From positions 124,001-188,000 of the forward strand of contig JAPCWD010000002.1 of the NCBI GenBank assembly GCA_025943965.1: a DNA stretch of 64,000 nucleotides, given 5' to 3'. Shown here one piece after another: positions 35,004 to 44,960 of the stretch; position 1 is the stretch's first letter, and each line of letters starts with the position of its first letter. The notes beneath the pieces are model-generated. The model was not told where the DNA came from. It was given only the letters and a program-made list of their open reading frames with translations, and made no database searches. The DNA comes from Synergistaceae bacterium DZ-S4. GTDB lineage: Bacteria > Synergistota > Synergistia > Synergistales > Synergistaceae. The position numbers and the translations under genes were made by a program.

Positions 35004-36217
35004 TATCGATGACAGAGATCTCCCGCACCGCAGTAAGGGCGCTGCGCCGGAACAAGACCAGGTCGATGCTTACTGCCCTGGGCATCATAATCGGTGTAGC
35101 GGCCGTAATAGCAGCTTTCGCCGTAGGCCAGGGAGCGAACAAGAGCATAGACGAACAGATCGCCTCCTTCGGAAGCAACTTTATAATGGTATTTCCTGAC
35201 AGATCAGCATCGTCAGCTTCGGGCACCGTCAGATACATCACATATGATGATGCCCTTGCCGTAGAGCGGGAGGTCTCCGGGATCGAGGCAGTGGCGCCAA
35301 TGATCAATACATCTGCCCAGCTTGTTTACGGCAACACTAACTGGAGTACGAGCGTCATAGGAAGCACTCCCGCATATTCACTGGTTCAGGACAGGGAGGT
35401 GGAGTACGGCAGGAACATCAATGACAGCGACGTAAGACAGGGTGCCAAGATTGCTGTGATAGGGAAGACCATCGCGGATAAGATGTTCTTTGGTGAAGAC
35501 CCTGTAGGCAGGTCAATAAGGATCAAGAAGGTCCCGTTCACGATAATCGGTGTATTCAGAACGAAGGGCCAGAATACCATGGGGCAGGACCAGGACGACC
35601 TTGTCCTCGTTCCCCTGACGGCAGCGCAGAGGAGGCTTGTCCGCTGGAACACTCCCGGAAGGATAAGCACCATATACGTCAAGGGTGTTTCGATGAACGC
35701 GCTTCAGTACATACAGAATGAGACGGAGGTCCTTATGAGGGAGAGGCACAGGATCAGGCCCGGAGAACCGGACGACTTCTCCGTCAGGAACATATCCCAG
35801 ATGCTTGAGGCGCGCCGGAAGACTACGGCCATCATGTCTATGCTCCTCGGCTCCATAGCTGTAATATCCCTTGTGGTCGGGGGAATAGGCATAATGAATA
35901 TAATGCTCGTCTCTGTCACTGAAAGGACCAGGGAGATAGGGATAAGGATGGCAGTCGGGGCTAAGTCACGGGACATCCGTTTCCAGTTCCTTATTGAGGC
36001 GGTAGTTCTTTCGATGGTAGGCGGCACACTGGGAATAATACTGGGCGTCTTTGCGGGGCATGCGCTTGCTTCGTTTACAGCAGCCCCGCCTATATTTTCC
36101 GCCGGGTCCATAATACTGGCATTTGTCTTTTCGGCCCTTGTCGGCATAGGTTTCGGCTATTACCCGGCATGGAAGGCCTCCCTTCTTGATCCGATCGACG
36201 CGCTGAAATACGAATAA
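35000..36217 (+). CDS. MacB-type ABC transporter permease (FtsX domain)
   Basis: 405 residues. N-terminal helix about 22-42, a periplasmic MacB_PCD domain about 45-270 (SFGSNFIMVFPDR ... VIGKTIADKMFFGEDPVG), then three membrane helices within an FtsX domain (SIAVISLVVGGIGIMNIMLVSV with TREIGIRMAVGAK). Mechanotransmission permease that drives TolC-dependent export of peptides, siderophores or drugs in related systems. Last gene of the efflux operon. Confidence 0.9.
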   Translation: MISMTEISRTAVRALRRNKTRSMLTALGIIIGVAAVIAAFAVGQGANKSIDEQIASFGSNFIMVFPDRSASSASGTVRYITYDDALAVEREVSGIEAVAPMINTSAQLVYGNTNWSTSVIGSTPAYSLVQDREVEYGRNINDSDVRQGAKIAVIGKTIADKMFFGEDPVGRSIRIKKVPFTIIGVFRTKGQNTMGQDQDDLVLVPLTAAQRRLVRWNTPGRISTIYVKGVSMNALQYIQNETEVLMRERHRIRPGEPDDFSVRNISQMLEARRKTTAIMSMLLGSIAVISLVVGGIGIMNIMLVSVTERTREIGIRMAVGAKSRDIRFQFLIEAVVLSMVGGTLGIILGVFAGHALASFTAAPPIFSAGSIILAFVFSALVGIGFGYYPAWKASLLDPIDALKYE

Positions 36218-36223
36218 GACCAA

Positions 36224-36251
36224 GGGGCGTCCTCTCTTTAGAGCTCGCCCC
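36224..36251. terminator. GC-rich hairpin between convergent genes
   Basis: GGGGCG and CGCCCC form a 6-bp stem around 16 bases, just after the permease stop and overlapping the end of the converging glycosylase gene. Confidence 0.45.
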
Positions 36252-36729
36252 TCAGCGCGTCTCTCACCGCTCTTTCCCACATGTCCGTCTTTTCCCTGTC
36301 TCTGCCGGCGCATGCCGGACTTGTAGATAACAGTGTCGTATGGGGCAAATGCGGCTTGCCGAAATAATTTCTGTAGCTTCTGAATGCAAAACCGCCGTTA
36401 AAAATTATGGATGATATGGCAGGATATCCTTTAAGCAATCCGGGAACATCGTTCGGGATCGCGGTCCTGATGCTGCTGTCGCTGCTCCCGGTGCGCTCAG
36501 CTGACTTTATCACATCCCACAGTGCGATGCGGTTTTCAGCCAGAAGCCCGATCTTAGTCCTGTAATCTGAAGAATAAGGCATTACAAATACAGAGAACAT
36601 AATTTTCCAGAAACTGTTCTGTCCATTCGCGTAGTACTCATTCTCCCTCAAAGACCTCACCCCCGGAAGCGAGCCGAGAATAAGCACCTTTGACCTTTTA
36701 TCTATTATTGGCTGAAAGCTGTATTCCAC
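36238..36729 (-). CDS. Uracil-DNA-glycosylase-superfamily protein (DNA-deoxyinosine glycosylase type)
   Basis: 163 residues from GTG 36729 (ATG 36738 is three codons upstream but touches its GGGAGG; the GTG has 9-base spacing). KVLILGSLPGVRS is the UDG motif 1 pattern and LLSTSPACAG the motif 2 region; NGGFAFRSY lies between. Related proteins remove deoxyinosine or mismatched uracil. Cytoplasmic DNA repair enzyme; monocistronic. Confidence 0.8.
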   Translation of the reverse strand: MEYSFQPIIDKRSKVLILGSLPGVRSLRENEYYANGQNSFWKIMFSVFVMPYSSDYRTKIGLLAENRIALWDVIKSAERTGSSDSSIRTAIPNDVPGLLKGYPAISSIIFNGGFAFRSYRNYFGKPHLPHTTLLSTSPACAGRDREKTDMWERAVRDALRGEL

Positions 36730-36833
36730 GTTTTCCATCCTCCCGGACCAATTATAACCCGCAATGAAAATTATAAATTTATGCAACCGATTGAACTTTT
36801 GCTGCAACCTGATTTTCCGGACAAAAAATACTC

Positions 36834-36861
36834 TTGACGAATCCCAATTCCACGTTATAAT
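36834..36861 (+). promoter_or_regulatory. predicted sigma-70 promoter for carA
   Basis: TTGACG and TATAAT separated by 16 bases, the best consensus promoter in the window, 133 bases before the carA start. The leader then holds a repeat and an inverted repeat (see the next entry). Confidence 0.65.
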
Positions 36862-36886
36862 ACTCAAGAACTTTGAACCGCAGGTA

Positions 36887-36925
36887 AATATACAAAATAT
36901 ACAAAACTAAATTTTAGGTTTAGTT
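36887..36925 (+). promoter_or_regulatory. leader with direct repeat and inverted repeat upstream of carA
   Basis: ATATACAAA occurs twice in tandem near 36889-36906, followed by AACTAAA (36905-36911) and its inverted copy TTTAGTT (36919-36925). Located between the promoter and carA. It could be an arginine- or pyrimidine-dependent control site; it does not match a known ARG box well. Confidence 0.35.
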
Positions 36926-36993
36926 AACTATCCTGCCGGAGAAAAAGCGGAACTTATTTTCCATTTTTAATGGTGATGAAGGGGATAGCAAAG

Positions 36994-38046
36994 ATGAAAA
37001 ACAAAGTCTTCTTGACACTTGCGGACGGAAGCGTATGGAGCGGAAGGGGCGAACTCTGCACTCCCACCGAAGGCGAAGTGGTCTTTACGACAGCCGGATG
37101 CGGATATCCCCAGACCCTTTCAGATCCTTCGTACTGCGGCCAGATCGTTGTCTTCGCATACCCTCCGGTGGGAACATACGGTGTAGACACCGAGCGCCTC
37201 GAAGGGCGACGGGCATGGCTTTCCGCGGCACTGGTATCCTGTCTCGACGAAACTGAAAATGGACGATTCAAGCCTCTCAGTTCATGGATGGAGGAAAATG
37301 AAACTCCGTTGATAGATGGGATCGATACAAGACAGCTGATCTTAAAAATAAGAGAGACCGGTTCGATAATGGGCAGGCTCGATCATTCGCCTGCACTTCC
37401 CGAAACAATAGAGCTTCCGCATGATCTGGTCAAAAGAGTCTCATGCAGAGAGATTGAAGTGACTGGAGACGGGGATGTCTCAGTCGGGGTAATGGATTTC
37501 GGGGCCAAGGAGAACATCATAAGGAGCATGGCAGCACGGGGTTGCAGGGTAGTCAGATTCCCCAACACTGCCAAGGCAGAAGATATTCTTTCAAGCGGTG
37601 TCAGCGGCATCATACTCAGCAACGGTCCCGGCGATCCCTCCGTTCTTGATAGTGAAACGGAAGAAATAAGGAAAATTTTGGGCAAAAGGCCTGTGCTTGG
37701 AATATGTCTTGGTAATCAGCTTCTTGCGAGGGCATGCGGTGCAAAGACCCATAAGATGAGATACGGACACAGGGGAGCCAACCAGCCGGTGATGGATCTC
37801 TCAACAGGCAGGGGTATATTGACCAGCCAGAACCATCAGTACGTAGTCACTGAAGAGAGCATGGGGGGGACAGGGCTTGAAGTGGCCTTCAGACACCTCG
37901 GCGACGGAACTGTAGAAGGCTTGCTTCACAGGGGATTTGATGCATCAAGTGTCCAGTTCCACCCTGAAGCGTCGCCGGGCCCGGAAGACGCATCATACAT
38001 ATTCGATGATTTTGTCGCACATATCCGCGAGTCAGGAGATAGATAG
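36994..38046 (+). CDS. carA: Carbamoyl-phosphate synthase small subunit
   Basis: 350 residues. N-terminal CPSase domain (TLADGSVWSGRGE, then GEVVFTTAGCGYPQTLSDPS) and a class I glutaminase with nucleophile Cys in LGICLGNQLL and His/Glu in QFHPEASPGP. It feeds ammonia from glutamine to CarB for arginine and pyrimidine synthesis. ATG 36994 follows AAGGGGATAG; an earlier in-frame ATG at 36970 lacks it. A single base separates its stop from carB. Confidence 0.95.
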   Translation: MKNKVFLTLADGSVWSGRGELCTPTEGEVVFTTAGCGYPQTLSDPSYCGQIVVFAYPPVGTYGVDTERLEGRRAWLSAALVSCLDETENGRFKPLSSWMEENETPLIDGIDTRQLILKIRETGSIMGRLDHSPALPETIELPHDLVKRVSCREIEVTGDGDVSVGVMDFGAKENIIRSMAARGCRVVRFPNTAKAEDILSSGVSGIILSNGPGDPSVLDSETEEIRKILGKRPVLGICLGNQLLARACGAKTHKMRYGHRGANQPVMDLSTGRGILTSQNHQYVVTEESMGGTGLEVAFRHLGDGTVEGLLHRGFDASSVQFHPEASPGPEDASYIFDDFVAHIRESGDR

Positions 38047-38047
38047 G

Positions 38048-41000
38048 ATGAAGGATAACAGCATAAAGAGAGTCCTGGTCCTGGGTTCGGGACCGATACG
38101 GATCGGTCAGGCTGCAGAATTTGACTACGCAGGCAGCCAGGCGTGCCGTGCTTTGAAAGAGGAGGGCTGCGAAGTCATACTTCTCAACAGCAACCCTGCC
38201 ACCATACAGACCGACCTGACAGTGGCGGACATCGTCTGCATCAAGCCGCTCCTTCCGGAGGTCGTTGAAGAGGTACTGAAAGAATACAGACCGGACGGAG
38301 TGGTCGCTACCCTTGGAGGGCAGACCGGGCTCAACCTATGCATGGAGTGCGAAAAGAGAGGGACGTGGAAGAAGTACGGCTGCAAAGTGCTTGGCACACA
38401 GCCTGAGGCTATTGAACGGGCCGAAGGAAGGGAACCTTTCAGGAAGGCCATGATCGATGCAAAACAGCCGATCATCGCCAGCAGGGGGATATCCTCCGTG
38501 GCAGGGGCTCAGGAATTTGCGATACTGACTCCGCTTCCGCTCATACTTCGTCCGGATTTCACACTCGGAGGGTCCGGAAATTCTGTGGTAAGAAACATAG
38601 AGGATCTTGTGGTCAGGGTAGAGGATGCGCTTACTGCTTCGCCTGTCGGCAAGGCCCTTATCGAGCGATATCTTGAGGGATGGCATGAGATAGAGGTCGA
38701 AGTCGTCCGCGACAATCTTGGTAACGCTCTTGCTGTCTGCAGCATGGAAAACGTAGATCCCATGGGCGTCCATACAGGGGATTCTATTGTTGTTTCGCCT
38801 GCCCTTACCCTGACGGACAGCGAGTGGCAGATGCTCAGGACCGCAGCTCTGAATATAGTTGACGTGCTTGAGATCAGAGGGGCCTGTAACGTTCAGTTCG
38901 CACTCTCCCCCGACGGAAAAGAATATTATGTTATCGAAGTCAACCCAAGGGCAAGCAGGTCCAGTGCGCTTGCGAGCAAAGCAACAGGATATCCCATAGC
39001 CCGGATGGCGGCAAAGATCGCGATCGGGATGAACCTTACCGAAATGGCGAATCCCGTCACCGGCGCTGGAAGTGCCCTTTCGGAACCCGCGCTTGACTAT
39101 GTCGCGGTAAAGGTGCCTTCGTGGCCCTTTGATACCTTTCCTCAGGCAGATTCATCGCTCGGCCCGAGGATGAAGGCTACCGGGGAGGTGCTGGCACTCG
39201 GGGCAAGTTTTGCCCAGGCTCTTGTGAAGGCCTGCCGTTCGCTTGAAAGGGGCAGGTATCTCCCTGACAGGAGAATGCGTTCCTGGGAGACGAGAAAACT
39301 CTGGGAACAGGTCACTGCTCCAACATATCTAAGGCTTGAAGCGATAACCGAACTGCTCAGGAGGAGCTCGGTCACTGTCGAAGAGATGTCAAGGAGAACT
39401 CACATCAGAAGATATTTCATCGAACAGCTCAACAGGATCCAGCTGGCAGAGAAATACCTTGAAGAGGACGGCCCGGTCAACGGCAACGTGGTCTCGGCAA
39501 GGCTGAACGGAATGTCGATAAGCCGAATATCCTCATCCGCTGGCATATCGAAGGAAGCGACGCTTAAAATACTGGAAGAAGAGAACTGCTGCACCGGATA
39601 CCGTGAAGTGGACGGATGCGCCGGAGAGTTCCCATCAGGGTCCGGGTACTATTATGCAGCTTACGGCGTTAGGAGTGACCCATGGGACGAGTCCGAGGGG
39701 GGAGTGGCTGTCCTCGGTTCGGGCGCCATAAGGATAGCTCAGGGCGTCGAGTTTGACTACTGCTGCGTGAAGGCAGTCGAGGCCCTCCGCAGGCGGGGCA
39801 TAAGGGCTATCATGATGAACGTCAACCCGGAGACGGTGAGCACCGACCACGACATCTCCGACGCACTGTACCTTGAACCTCTCTATGTCGATGACGCATT
39901 GGCAGTGCTCGAAAGGGAAAAGGCAAGGGGCGTCTTCGCATGCTTCGGAGGCCAGACATCGCTCAGGCTTGGCCTTGACCTGGCATCACAGGGGATAAGC
40001 CTCCTGGGGCCTGATCAAAATATTATAGATGCTGCTGAAGACAGGGGAAAATTCTCGAGGCTGCTGAAAAAGCTTAAGATATCCCAGCCTGAAGGAGTCG
40101 ATGTGGCCTCTATCGAGGAAGCTCGTAAAGTCGGTTTGGAATTGGGATATCCGCTTATGATAAGGCCAAGCTTCGTAATAGGCGGGGTTGCAATGAAGAC
40201 GGTCTACAGCGAAGAGGAGATGCTCGAAGTTCTTTCCGAGGCATTTGAGGCGGTCTCCGGGCAGAAAGTAATGGTAGACCGTTTTCTTCAGGGGAAAGAG
40301 TTCGAGTGCGATGCCGTATGCGACGGCGAGGATGTGCTCATACCGGGCATATTTGAACACATCGACCCGTCGGGAATACATTCAGGGGATTCGATCGCGG
40401 TATTTCCAAGCTTTTCGCTCAGCGACGAGCAGAAGAAGAAGGTCCTTGATACCGTCAAAATGATCTCAAAAGAGCTGGATATCCATGGCCTTCTGAACAT
40501 ACAGTTCGTCCTCAAGGACGGGATCTTCTGGATCATAGAGGCAAATCCCCGCGCAAGCCGCACAGTCCCTATCTGCAGCAAGATATCGAAGATCCCGATG
40601 GTGGATCTTGCCGTCGGAGTCGCACTGGGTGAAAAACTGAGCGAAATGGGCCATGGAACGGGCATCCTTCCGAAAAGCGGGCAGTGGGGGGTAAAGGTCC
40701 CTGTCTTCTCGAACGACAAGCTTCCCGGGATAGATCCTAAGCTTGGTCCGAAAATGATGTCCACCGGAGAGAGCCTCGGTCTTGGGGATGACCTTGCCGA
40801 TGCGATGATGGACGGTCTCAGGGGAGCCGGGTGGCTGCCTCCGGTCAAAGGGAGGATACTTATGAGCGTAGCAGACTCCCAGAAAGCAGAATCCATGCCG
40901 ACTGCATCACAGTTCACCTCTCTGGGCTGGAGGGTAGACGCAACGTCAGGAACAGCGGAATACCTTTTAAAATGGGGGATCGAGGTCAACACAGTTCCCC

Positions 41001-41212
41001 AGGAAGATCTTGTTGACAGGCTAAGGATGGGCGACTGGGACCTCGTGCTGAACATCCCCGGCGGGAACGACCGCCATATCATGCACGGTGCAGAACTCAG
41101 AAGAAGTGCCTCGGCGGCGGGAGTTCCCTGTCTCCACTCAATTTCGGCTGCCTGGGCTGTAGCAAACAGCCTCACTAAAAACTTGAAAGGCAACAACGGA
41201 AAGCAGGATTAG
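38048..41212 (+). CDS. carB: Carbamoyl-phosphate synthase large subunit
   Basis: 1054 residues, full length. Two homologous ATP-grasp halves start with RVLVLGSGPIRIGQAAEFDY and VAVLGSGAIRIAQGVEFDYC; the C-terminal allosteric MGS-like domain (about 930-1050) ends GGNDRHIMHGAELRRSASA. It makes carbamoyl phosphate from bicarbonate, ammonia and 2 ATP. ATG 38048 follows the carA stop; the much longer frame from 37937 overlaps carA and is not expected to be used. Confidence 0.97.
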   Translation: MKDNSIKRVLVLGSGPIRIGQAAEFDYAGSQACRALKEEGCEVILLNSNPATIQTDLTVADIVCIKPLLPEVVEEVLKEYRPDGVVATLGGQTGLNLCMECEKRGTWKKYGCKVLGTQPEAIERAEGREPFRKAMIDAKQPIIASRGISSVAGAQEFAILTPLPLILRPDFTLGGSGNSVVRNIEDLVVRVEDALTASPVGKALIERYLEGWHEIEVEVVRDNLGNALAVCSMENVDPMGVHTGDSIVVSPALTLTDSEWQMLRTAALNIVDVLEIRGACNVQFALSPDGKEYYVIEVNPRASRSSALASKATGYPIARMAAKIAIGMNLTEMANPVTGAGSALSEPALDYVAVKVPSWPFDTFPQADSSLGPRMKATGEVLALGASFAQALVKACRSLERGRYLPDRRMRSWETRKLWEQVTAPTYLRLEAITELLRRSSVTVEEMSRRTHIRRYFIEQLNRIQLAEKYLEEDGPVNGNVVSARLNGMSISRISSSAGISKEATLKILEEENCCTGYREVDGCAGEFPSGSGYYYAAYGVRSDPWDESEGGVAVLGSGAIRIAQGVEFDYCCVKAVEALRRRGIRAIMMNVNPETVSTDHDISDALYLEPLYVDDALAVLEREKARGVFACFGGQTSLRLGLDLASQGISLLGPDQNIIDAAEDRGKFSRLLKKLKISQPEGVDVASIEEARKVGLELGYPLMIRPSFVIGGVAMKTVYSEEEMLEVLSEAFEAVSGQKVMVDRFLQGKEFECDAVCDGEDVLIPGIFEHIDPSGIHSGDSIAVFPSFSLSDEQKKKVLDTVKMISKELDIHGLLNIQFVLKDGIFWIIEANPRASRTVPICSKISKIPMVDLAVGVALGEKLSEMGHGTGILPKSGQWGVKVPVFSNDKLPGIDPKLGPKMMSTGESLGLGDDLADAMMDGLRGAGWLPPVKGRILMSVADSQKAESMPTASQFTSLGWRVDATSGTAEYLLKWGIEVNTVPQEDLVDRLRMGDWDLVLNIPGGNDRHIMHGAELRRSASAAGVPCLHSISAAWAVANSLTKNLKGNNGKQD

Positions 41213-41377
41213 CAAAGGAGAGCTGTTCGTCACACATATATTTTGGAAATGAATTATCACTTTTAATGATCACAAAAAAAATTACGGCTGCTCTTCCATT
41301 TTTACAAATAATGCTTTAATATATAGGTGTGCATTAAACAAAACAGTTTTATTTGATAAGGAAGCGGAGGTGTATCC

Positions 41378-41851
41378 ATGTTAACCGGCAAATTGCTAGA
41401 TGACATCGGAATACAGATACTGAAAATACTTCAGGAAGATGGAAGAATTTCATTCAATGAGCTGGGCAGAAGAGTCGGTCTCTCGTCCCCTGCGGTTGCG
41501 GAAAGGGTCCGCCGCATGGAGGATGCCGGGATAATCACAGGTTATAAGGCTGTCGTGGACCAGTCAAAAGTCGGATATCCGATAATGGCATATATCCGCC
41601 TTGCCATCCCTGTCGCGCTGCTCAACCAGTCGGATGAGCTTGCCAGGGCGATACCGGAGGTCCTTGAATGCCACCACCTTACAGGAAGCGACGGAGTAAT
41701 CCTCAAAGTCGTAGTATCTTCGGTGGGGCATCTCGAAGACGTCATAAGCCAGATGGGAAGCTGCGGAATGACTACCACGGCGATAGTCCTTTCATCACCT
41801 GTACTCGGAAGGTCGATAGACCCGGTAAAACCGACAAACAACAGCCATTGA
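41378..41851 (+). CDS. Lrp/AsnC-family transcriptional regulator
   Basis: 157 residues. N-terminal HTH (DIGIQILKILQEDGRISFNE, then RRVGLSSPAVAERVRRMEDA) and a C-terminal RAM/AsnC ligand domain. Members sense amino acids. ATG 41378 follows GCGGAGG. 17 bases separate it from the nitroreductase gene, so they are probably one operon; a role in amino-acid-dependent control is inferred from family. Confidence 0.93.
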   Translation: MLTGKLLDDIGIQILKILQEDGRISFNELGRRVGLSSPAVAERVRRMEDAGIITGYKAVVDQSKVGYPIMAYIRLAIPVALLNQSDELARAIPEVLECHHLTGSDGVILKVVVSSVGHLEDVISQMGSCGMTTTAIVLSSPVLGRSIDPVKPTNNSH

Positions 41852-41868
41852 CCGGAGCCTGAGTTCCG

Positions 41869-42402
41869 ATGAATCGGATAAGCCGGGAAGCGATAGACAA
41901 TATCCTCAGCAGGAGAAGCCTCCGGAGGTTCGATCCGTCAGTAAAAGTTGACAACGCTTCTCTGAAGACTATTTTGGAGTGCGCGTGTGCCGCACCCAGC
42001 GCAAATAACTACCATCCGTGGCATTTTGTGGTCGTGGACAGCAGGGAGACGCTGGACAGCATGGCAGATCTGCACCCTTACGGAAAGATGCTGAAAACAG
42101 CCGCACTGGCGATAGTCGTCTGTTCCGAAACGGAGCGTGAGGGCAAGGTTTTGAGGTACTGGGAGGAGGACTGTTCGGCAGCAATGCAGAATATCCTTCT
42201 TTCTGCAAATGCCCTTGGATTCGGATCGGTGTGGCTGGGTGCGAAGCGCGGAGACAACGACCTTGAAGGAAGACTAAAGTCGCTTCTTAACGTTCCCGCC
42301 GGGATAGCGCTCATGGGAATTGCCGCGATAGGCCGGGCACTTGAAACTAAAGATCCTCACAAAGGGATAGACCCACATTCGCTGCATTCCAACAAGTGGT
42401 GA
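41869..42402 (+). CDS. Nitroreductase family protein
   Basis: 177 residues. ILSRRSLRRFDPSVKVDN (FMN binding), CACAAPSANNYHPWHFVVVD, and GFGSVWLGAK are typical of the short single-domain NfnB/Frm2-like nitroreductases that bind FMN as dimers. Unlike the protein at 634 it has no ferredoxin domain. Substrate unknown. Confidence 0.9.
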   Translation: MNRISREAIDNILSRRSLRRFDPSVKVDNASLKTILECACAAPSANNYHPWHFVVVDSRETLDSMADLHPYGKMLKTAALAIVVCSETEREGKVLRYWEEDCSAAMQNILLSANALGFGSVWLGAKRGDNDLEGRLKSLLNVPAGIALMGIAAIGRALETKDPHKGIDPHSLHSNKW

Positions 42403-42445
42403 AAAGGTCCCCGTCTGGTGGTAAAATAGACTGGTCTTTAAGATA

Positions 42446-42468
42446 AAGCGGCGGAAACACCGCCGCTT
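42446..42468 (+). terminator. perfect 9-bp hairpin before gyrA
   Basis: AAGCGGCGG and CCGCCGCTT around a 5-base loop (AAACA), 43 bases after the nitroreductase stop. Without a T-run it may be a terminator, an attenuator, or a structure near the gyrA start. Confidence 0.55.
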
Positions 42469-42500
42469 GTCATATGGTTAAGAAGTTCGGGGGCGTGAAA

Positions 42501-44960
42501 GTGGATCACAAAAATAAACAGGCGAGTATATTCGAAGTCAACAAGGTGATAACCCTTCCGTTGGAAGAGGAGATAAAACAGAGCTACCTGAATTACGCTA
42601 TGAGCGTCATAGTCGGAAGGGCGCTGCCGGACGCAAGGGACGGACTCAAACCGGTCCAGAGAAGGGTGCTTTACGCTATGCTGGAACTGGGCGTAAGGCA
42701 TAACCAGGCATTCAAAAAATCTGCACGTATAGTCGGAGAGACCATGGGAAAATTCCACCCCCACGGAGATTCTGCGATATATGATACTATGGCCAGAATG
42801 TCTCAGGACTTCAGCATGAGGTATCCCCTGGTGGATGGGCAGGGCAACTTCGGTTCCATAGACGGAGATCCCCCCGCGGCAATGCGCTACACTGAAGCCA
42901 GGCTGCACTCTCTCGGAGAAGAAATGCTTTCGGATATCAACGAAGAGACTGTAGAATGGGGCCCCAATTTTGATGAATCACTTGTCGAACCGCTGGTCCT
43001 TCCTTCGAGTATCCCAAACCTCCTTGTAAACGGCAGTACGGGGATAGCAGTCGGAATGGCGACCAACATGCCTCCCCACAATCTGGGAGAGGCTGTTGAT
43101 GTATGCTGTGCCCTGCTGGATGACCCTGACATGGAGCTCGGGGAGCTGATGGCTTTGATGCCTGGGCCGGACTTCCCGACAGGCGGAATAATAGTCGGGC
43201 GCGAAGGCATAATAGATTCATACAGGACCGGAAGGGGAAGGCTTATAGTAAGAGGCCGTGTGGATGTCGAAGAGACCCGCAAGGGCAAAGAGAACATAGT
43301 GATCTCAGAAATTCCCTACATGGTCAACAAGACAAATTTTATCGAGACGATAGCCAAATGCGTACAGAGCGGAATGATAGACGGCATATCGGACCTCAGG
43401 GACGAGTCTGACAGAGAGGGAATGAGGATAGTCGTTGAACTTCAGCGCGATGCCGACCCCAACCTCGTCCTGCGCCAGCTGTATACAAGAACGCAGCTCC
43501 AGAGCACCTTCGGAGTTATCAATCTGGCGATCGTAGACGGAGAGACAAAAGAACTTCCCCTCAAAGATATGGTCTTCGTTTTTCTTGACCACCGCAGAAC
43601 TGTCGTCCGGAGAAGGACGGAGTTCAGGCTCCGCAAGGCAGAAGACAGGGCTCACATAATCGAGGGACTCTTAAGGGCCCTTGACGCCATAGACGAAGTC
43701 ATAAGGATCATCAGGGGATCGGACAACGCCGCTACTGCGAGAAACAGCCTGATGGAAAGGCTTGATTTCACCGAGATCCAGGCCCAGGCGATCCTTGACA
43801 TGCGCCTGCAGAGGCTGACAGGACTTGAGAGAGAAAAGCTCGACAGTGAGATGGCGCAGCTTATCATGGACATCGAACGCTACAGGAGCATACTTGGCAG
43901 CCCGATCATCCTTGATTCCGTAGTAAAGGACGAACTTATGGAAGTACGCAGGCAGTACTCCGACAAGAGGAGAACAGACATAGAAAACTCTGCCGAAGAG
44001 GTCTCCGAAGAGGATCTGATCCCGGAAGAGGAGATAGTCGTAGCCCTGAGCAGGGACGGCTATATCAGGCGGATGCCGCTGCAGGACTACAGAGTCCAGT
44101 CAAGGGGCGGAAAGGGTGTTAAGGGTGTTTCTACGAAGGCGGAAGACGAGATCGCACTGCTGACGATCACGAACACTCACAGGACGCTGTACCTCTTTAC
44201 CAGCAAGGGAAGGGTATTCGGAATAAAAGGCTATATCCTGCCGGAACCAAAAACAGGCAAGGGGAAACTTGTTGGGACCATAGTGACCCTTGACAAGGAC
44301 GAACGCGTTGTTGCGATCAAGGACAGCAACCTTGACGGGGCGAAATATGTCTTCTTCGTTACCTGCAAGGGAACTGCGAAACGCCTGCCTGTCGAAGAGC
44401 TGGACGGCCTCACGAGGGCCGGCCGCAGGGTACTAACCCTGGCTCCGGATGACAATATCGCCAGAGTCCGTGTGACCGGCGGAAAGGACGAACTCCTGCT
44501 TACCACATCGATGGGACAGACGCTGAGGGTCGCCGAAGAAGAGTTCCGCCCGCTTGGAAGGCAGGCCCAGGGTGTACGCGGAATGAAGCTTGACGACGGA
44601 GACTGCGTAGTCGGATGCGACGTTGTGACGGAAGGGCGCCAGGTCTTCTTCATCAGCGATTTCGGTATAGGCAAGAGGACCAACTACTCCGAGTTCACAC
44701 AGCACCACCGTGCCGGATATGGCGTCAGGGCCATGAAGCTTTCGGATAAGACGGGCAAGCTCGTCGGCGCGTGGGGAGTTGCGGACGATCAGGAGATAGT
44801 CGTCATAAGCGGAAAGGGCCGCATGGTACGCATCAATACAAACGAGATATCAAGCCTCAGCCGTACGGCAACGGGATATAAGGTCGTAAGGCTTGACGAA
44901 GGCGACTCCGTGGCTGATGTAAGCATAGTGAGGACCGATGAAGAGGTAGAACTCGATTGA
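42501..44960 (+). CDS. gyrA: DNA gyrase subunit A
   Basis: 819 residues. Breakage-reunion domain with [23 protein letters not shown], and active-site Tyr in MRYTEARL; C-terminal six-bladed pinwheel with the GyrA-box [11 protein letters not shown]. The intact GyrA-box separates it from ParC. Start GTG 42501 chosen because GGGGG lies 7 bases upstream; the earlier ATG 42474 is only 5 bases after the hairpin and has no Shine-Dalgarno sequence. It overlaps the psd gene by 4 bases (TTGA). gyrB is not adjacent. Confidence 0.95.
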   Translation: MDHKNKQASIFEVNKVITLPLEEEIKQSYLNYAMSVIVGRALPDARDGLKPVQRRVLYAMLELGVRHNQAFKKSARIVGETMGKFHPHGDSAIYDTMARMSQDFSMRYPLVDGQGNFGSIDGDPPAAMRYTEARLHSLGEEMLSDINEETVEWGPNFDESLVEPLVLPSSIPNLLVNGSTGIAVGMATNMPPHNLGEAVDVCCALLDDPDMELGELMALMPGPDFPTGGIIVGREGIIDSYRTGRGRLIVRGRVDVEETRKGKENIVISEIPYMVNKTNFIETIAKCVQSGMIDGISDLRDESDREGMRIVVELQRDADPNLVLRQLYTRTQLQSTFGVINLAIVDGETKELPLKDMVFVFLDHRRTVVRRRTEFRLRKAEDRAHIIEGLLRALDAIDEVIRIIRGSDNAATARNSLMERLDFTEIQAQAILDMRLQRLTGLEREKLDSEMAQLIMDIERYRSILGSPIILDSVVKDELMEVRRQYSDKRRTDIENSAEEVSEEDLIPEEEIVVALSRDGYIRRMPLQDYRVQSRGGKGVKGVSTKAEDEIALLTITNTHRTLYLFTSKGRVFGIKGYILPEPKTGKGKLVGTIVTLDKDERVVAIKDSNLDGAKYVFFVTCKGTAKRLPVEELDGLTRAGRRVLTLAPDDNIARVRVTGGKDELLLTTSMGQTLRVAEEEFRPLGRQAQGVRGMKLDDGDCVVGCDVVTEGRQVFFISDFGIGKRTNYSEFTQHHRAGYGVRAMKLSDKTGKLVGAWGVADDQEIVVISGKGRMVRINTNEISSLSRTATGYKVVRLDEGDSVADVSIVRTDEEVELD

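Noticed and set aside
37937-38047. Extended N-terminus of CarB from 37937
   Set aside because: It overlaps carA, has no Shine-Dalgarno sequence, and the normal CarB N-terminus begins at ATG 38048.
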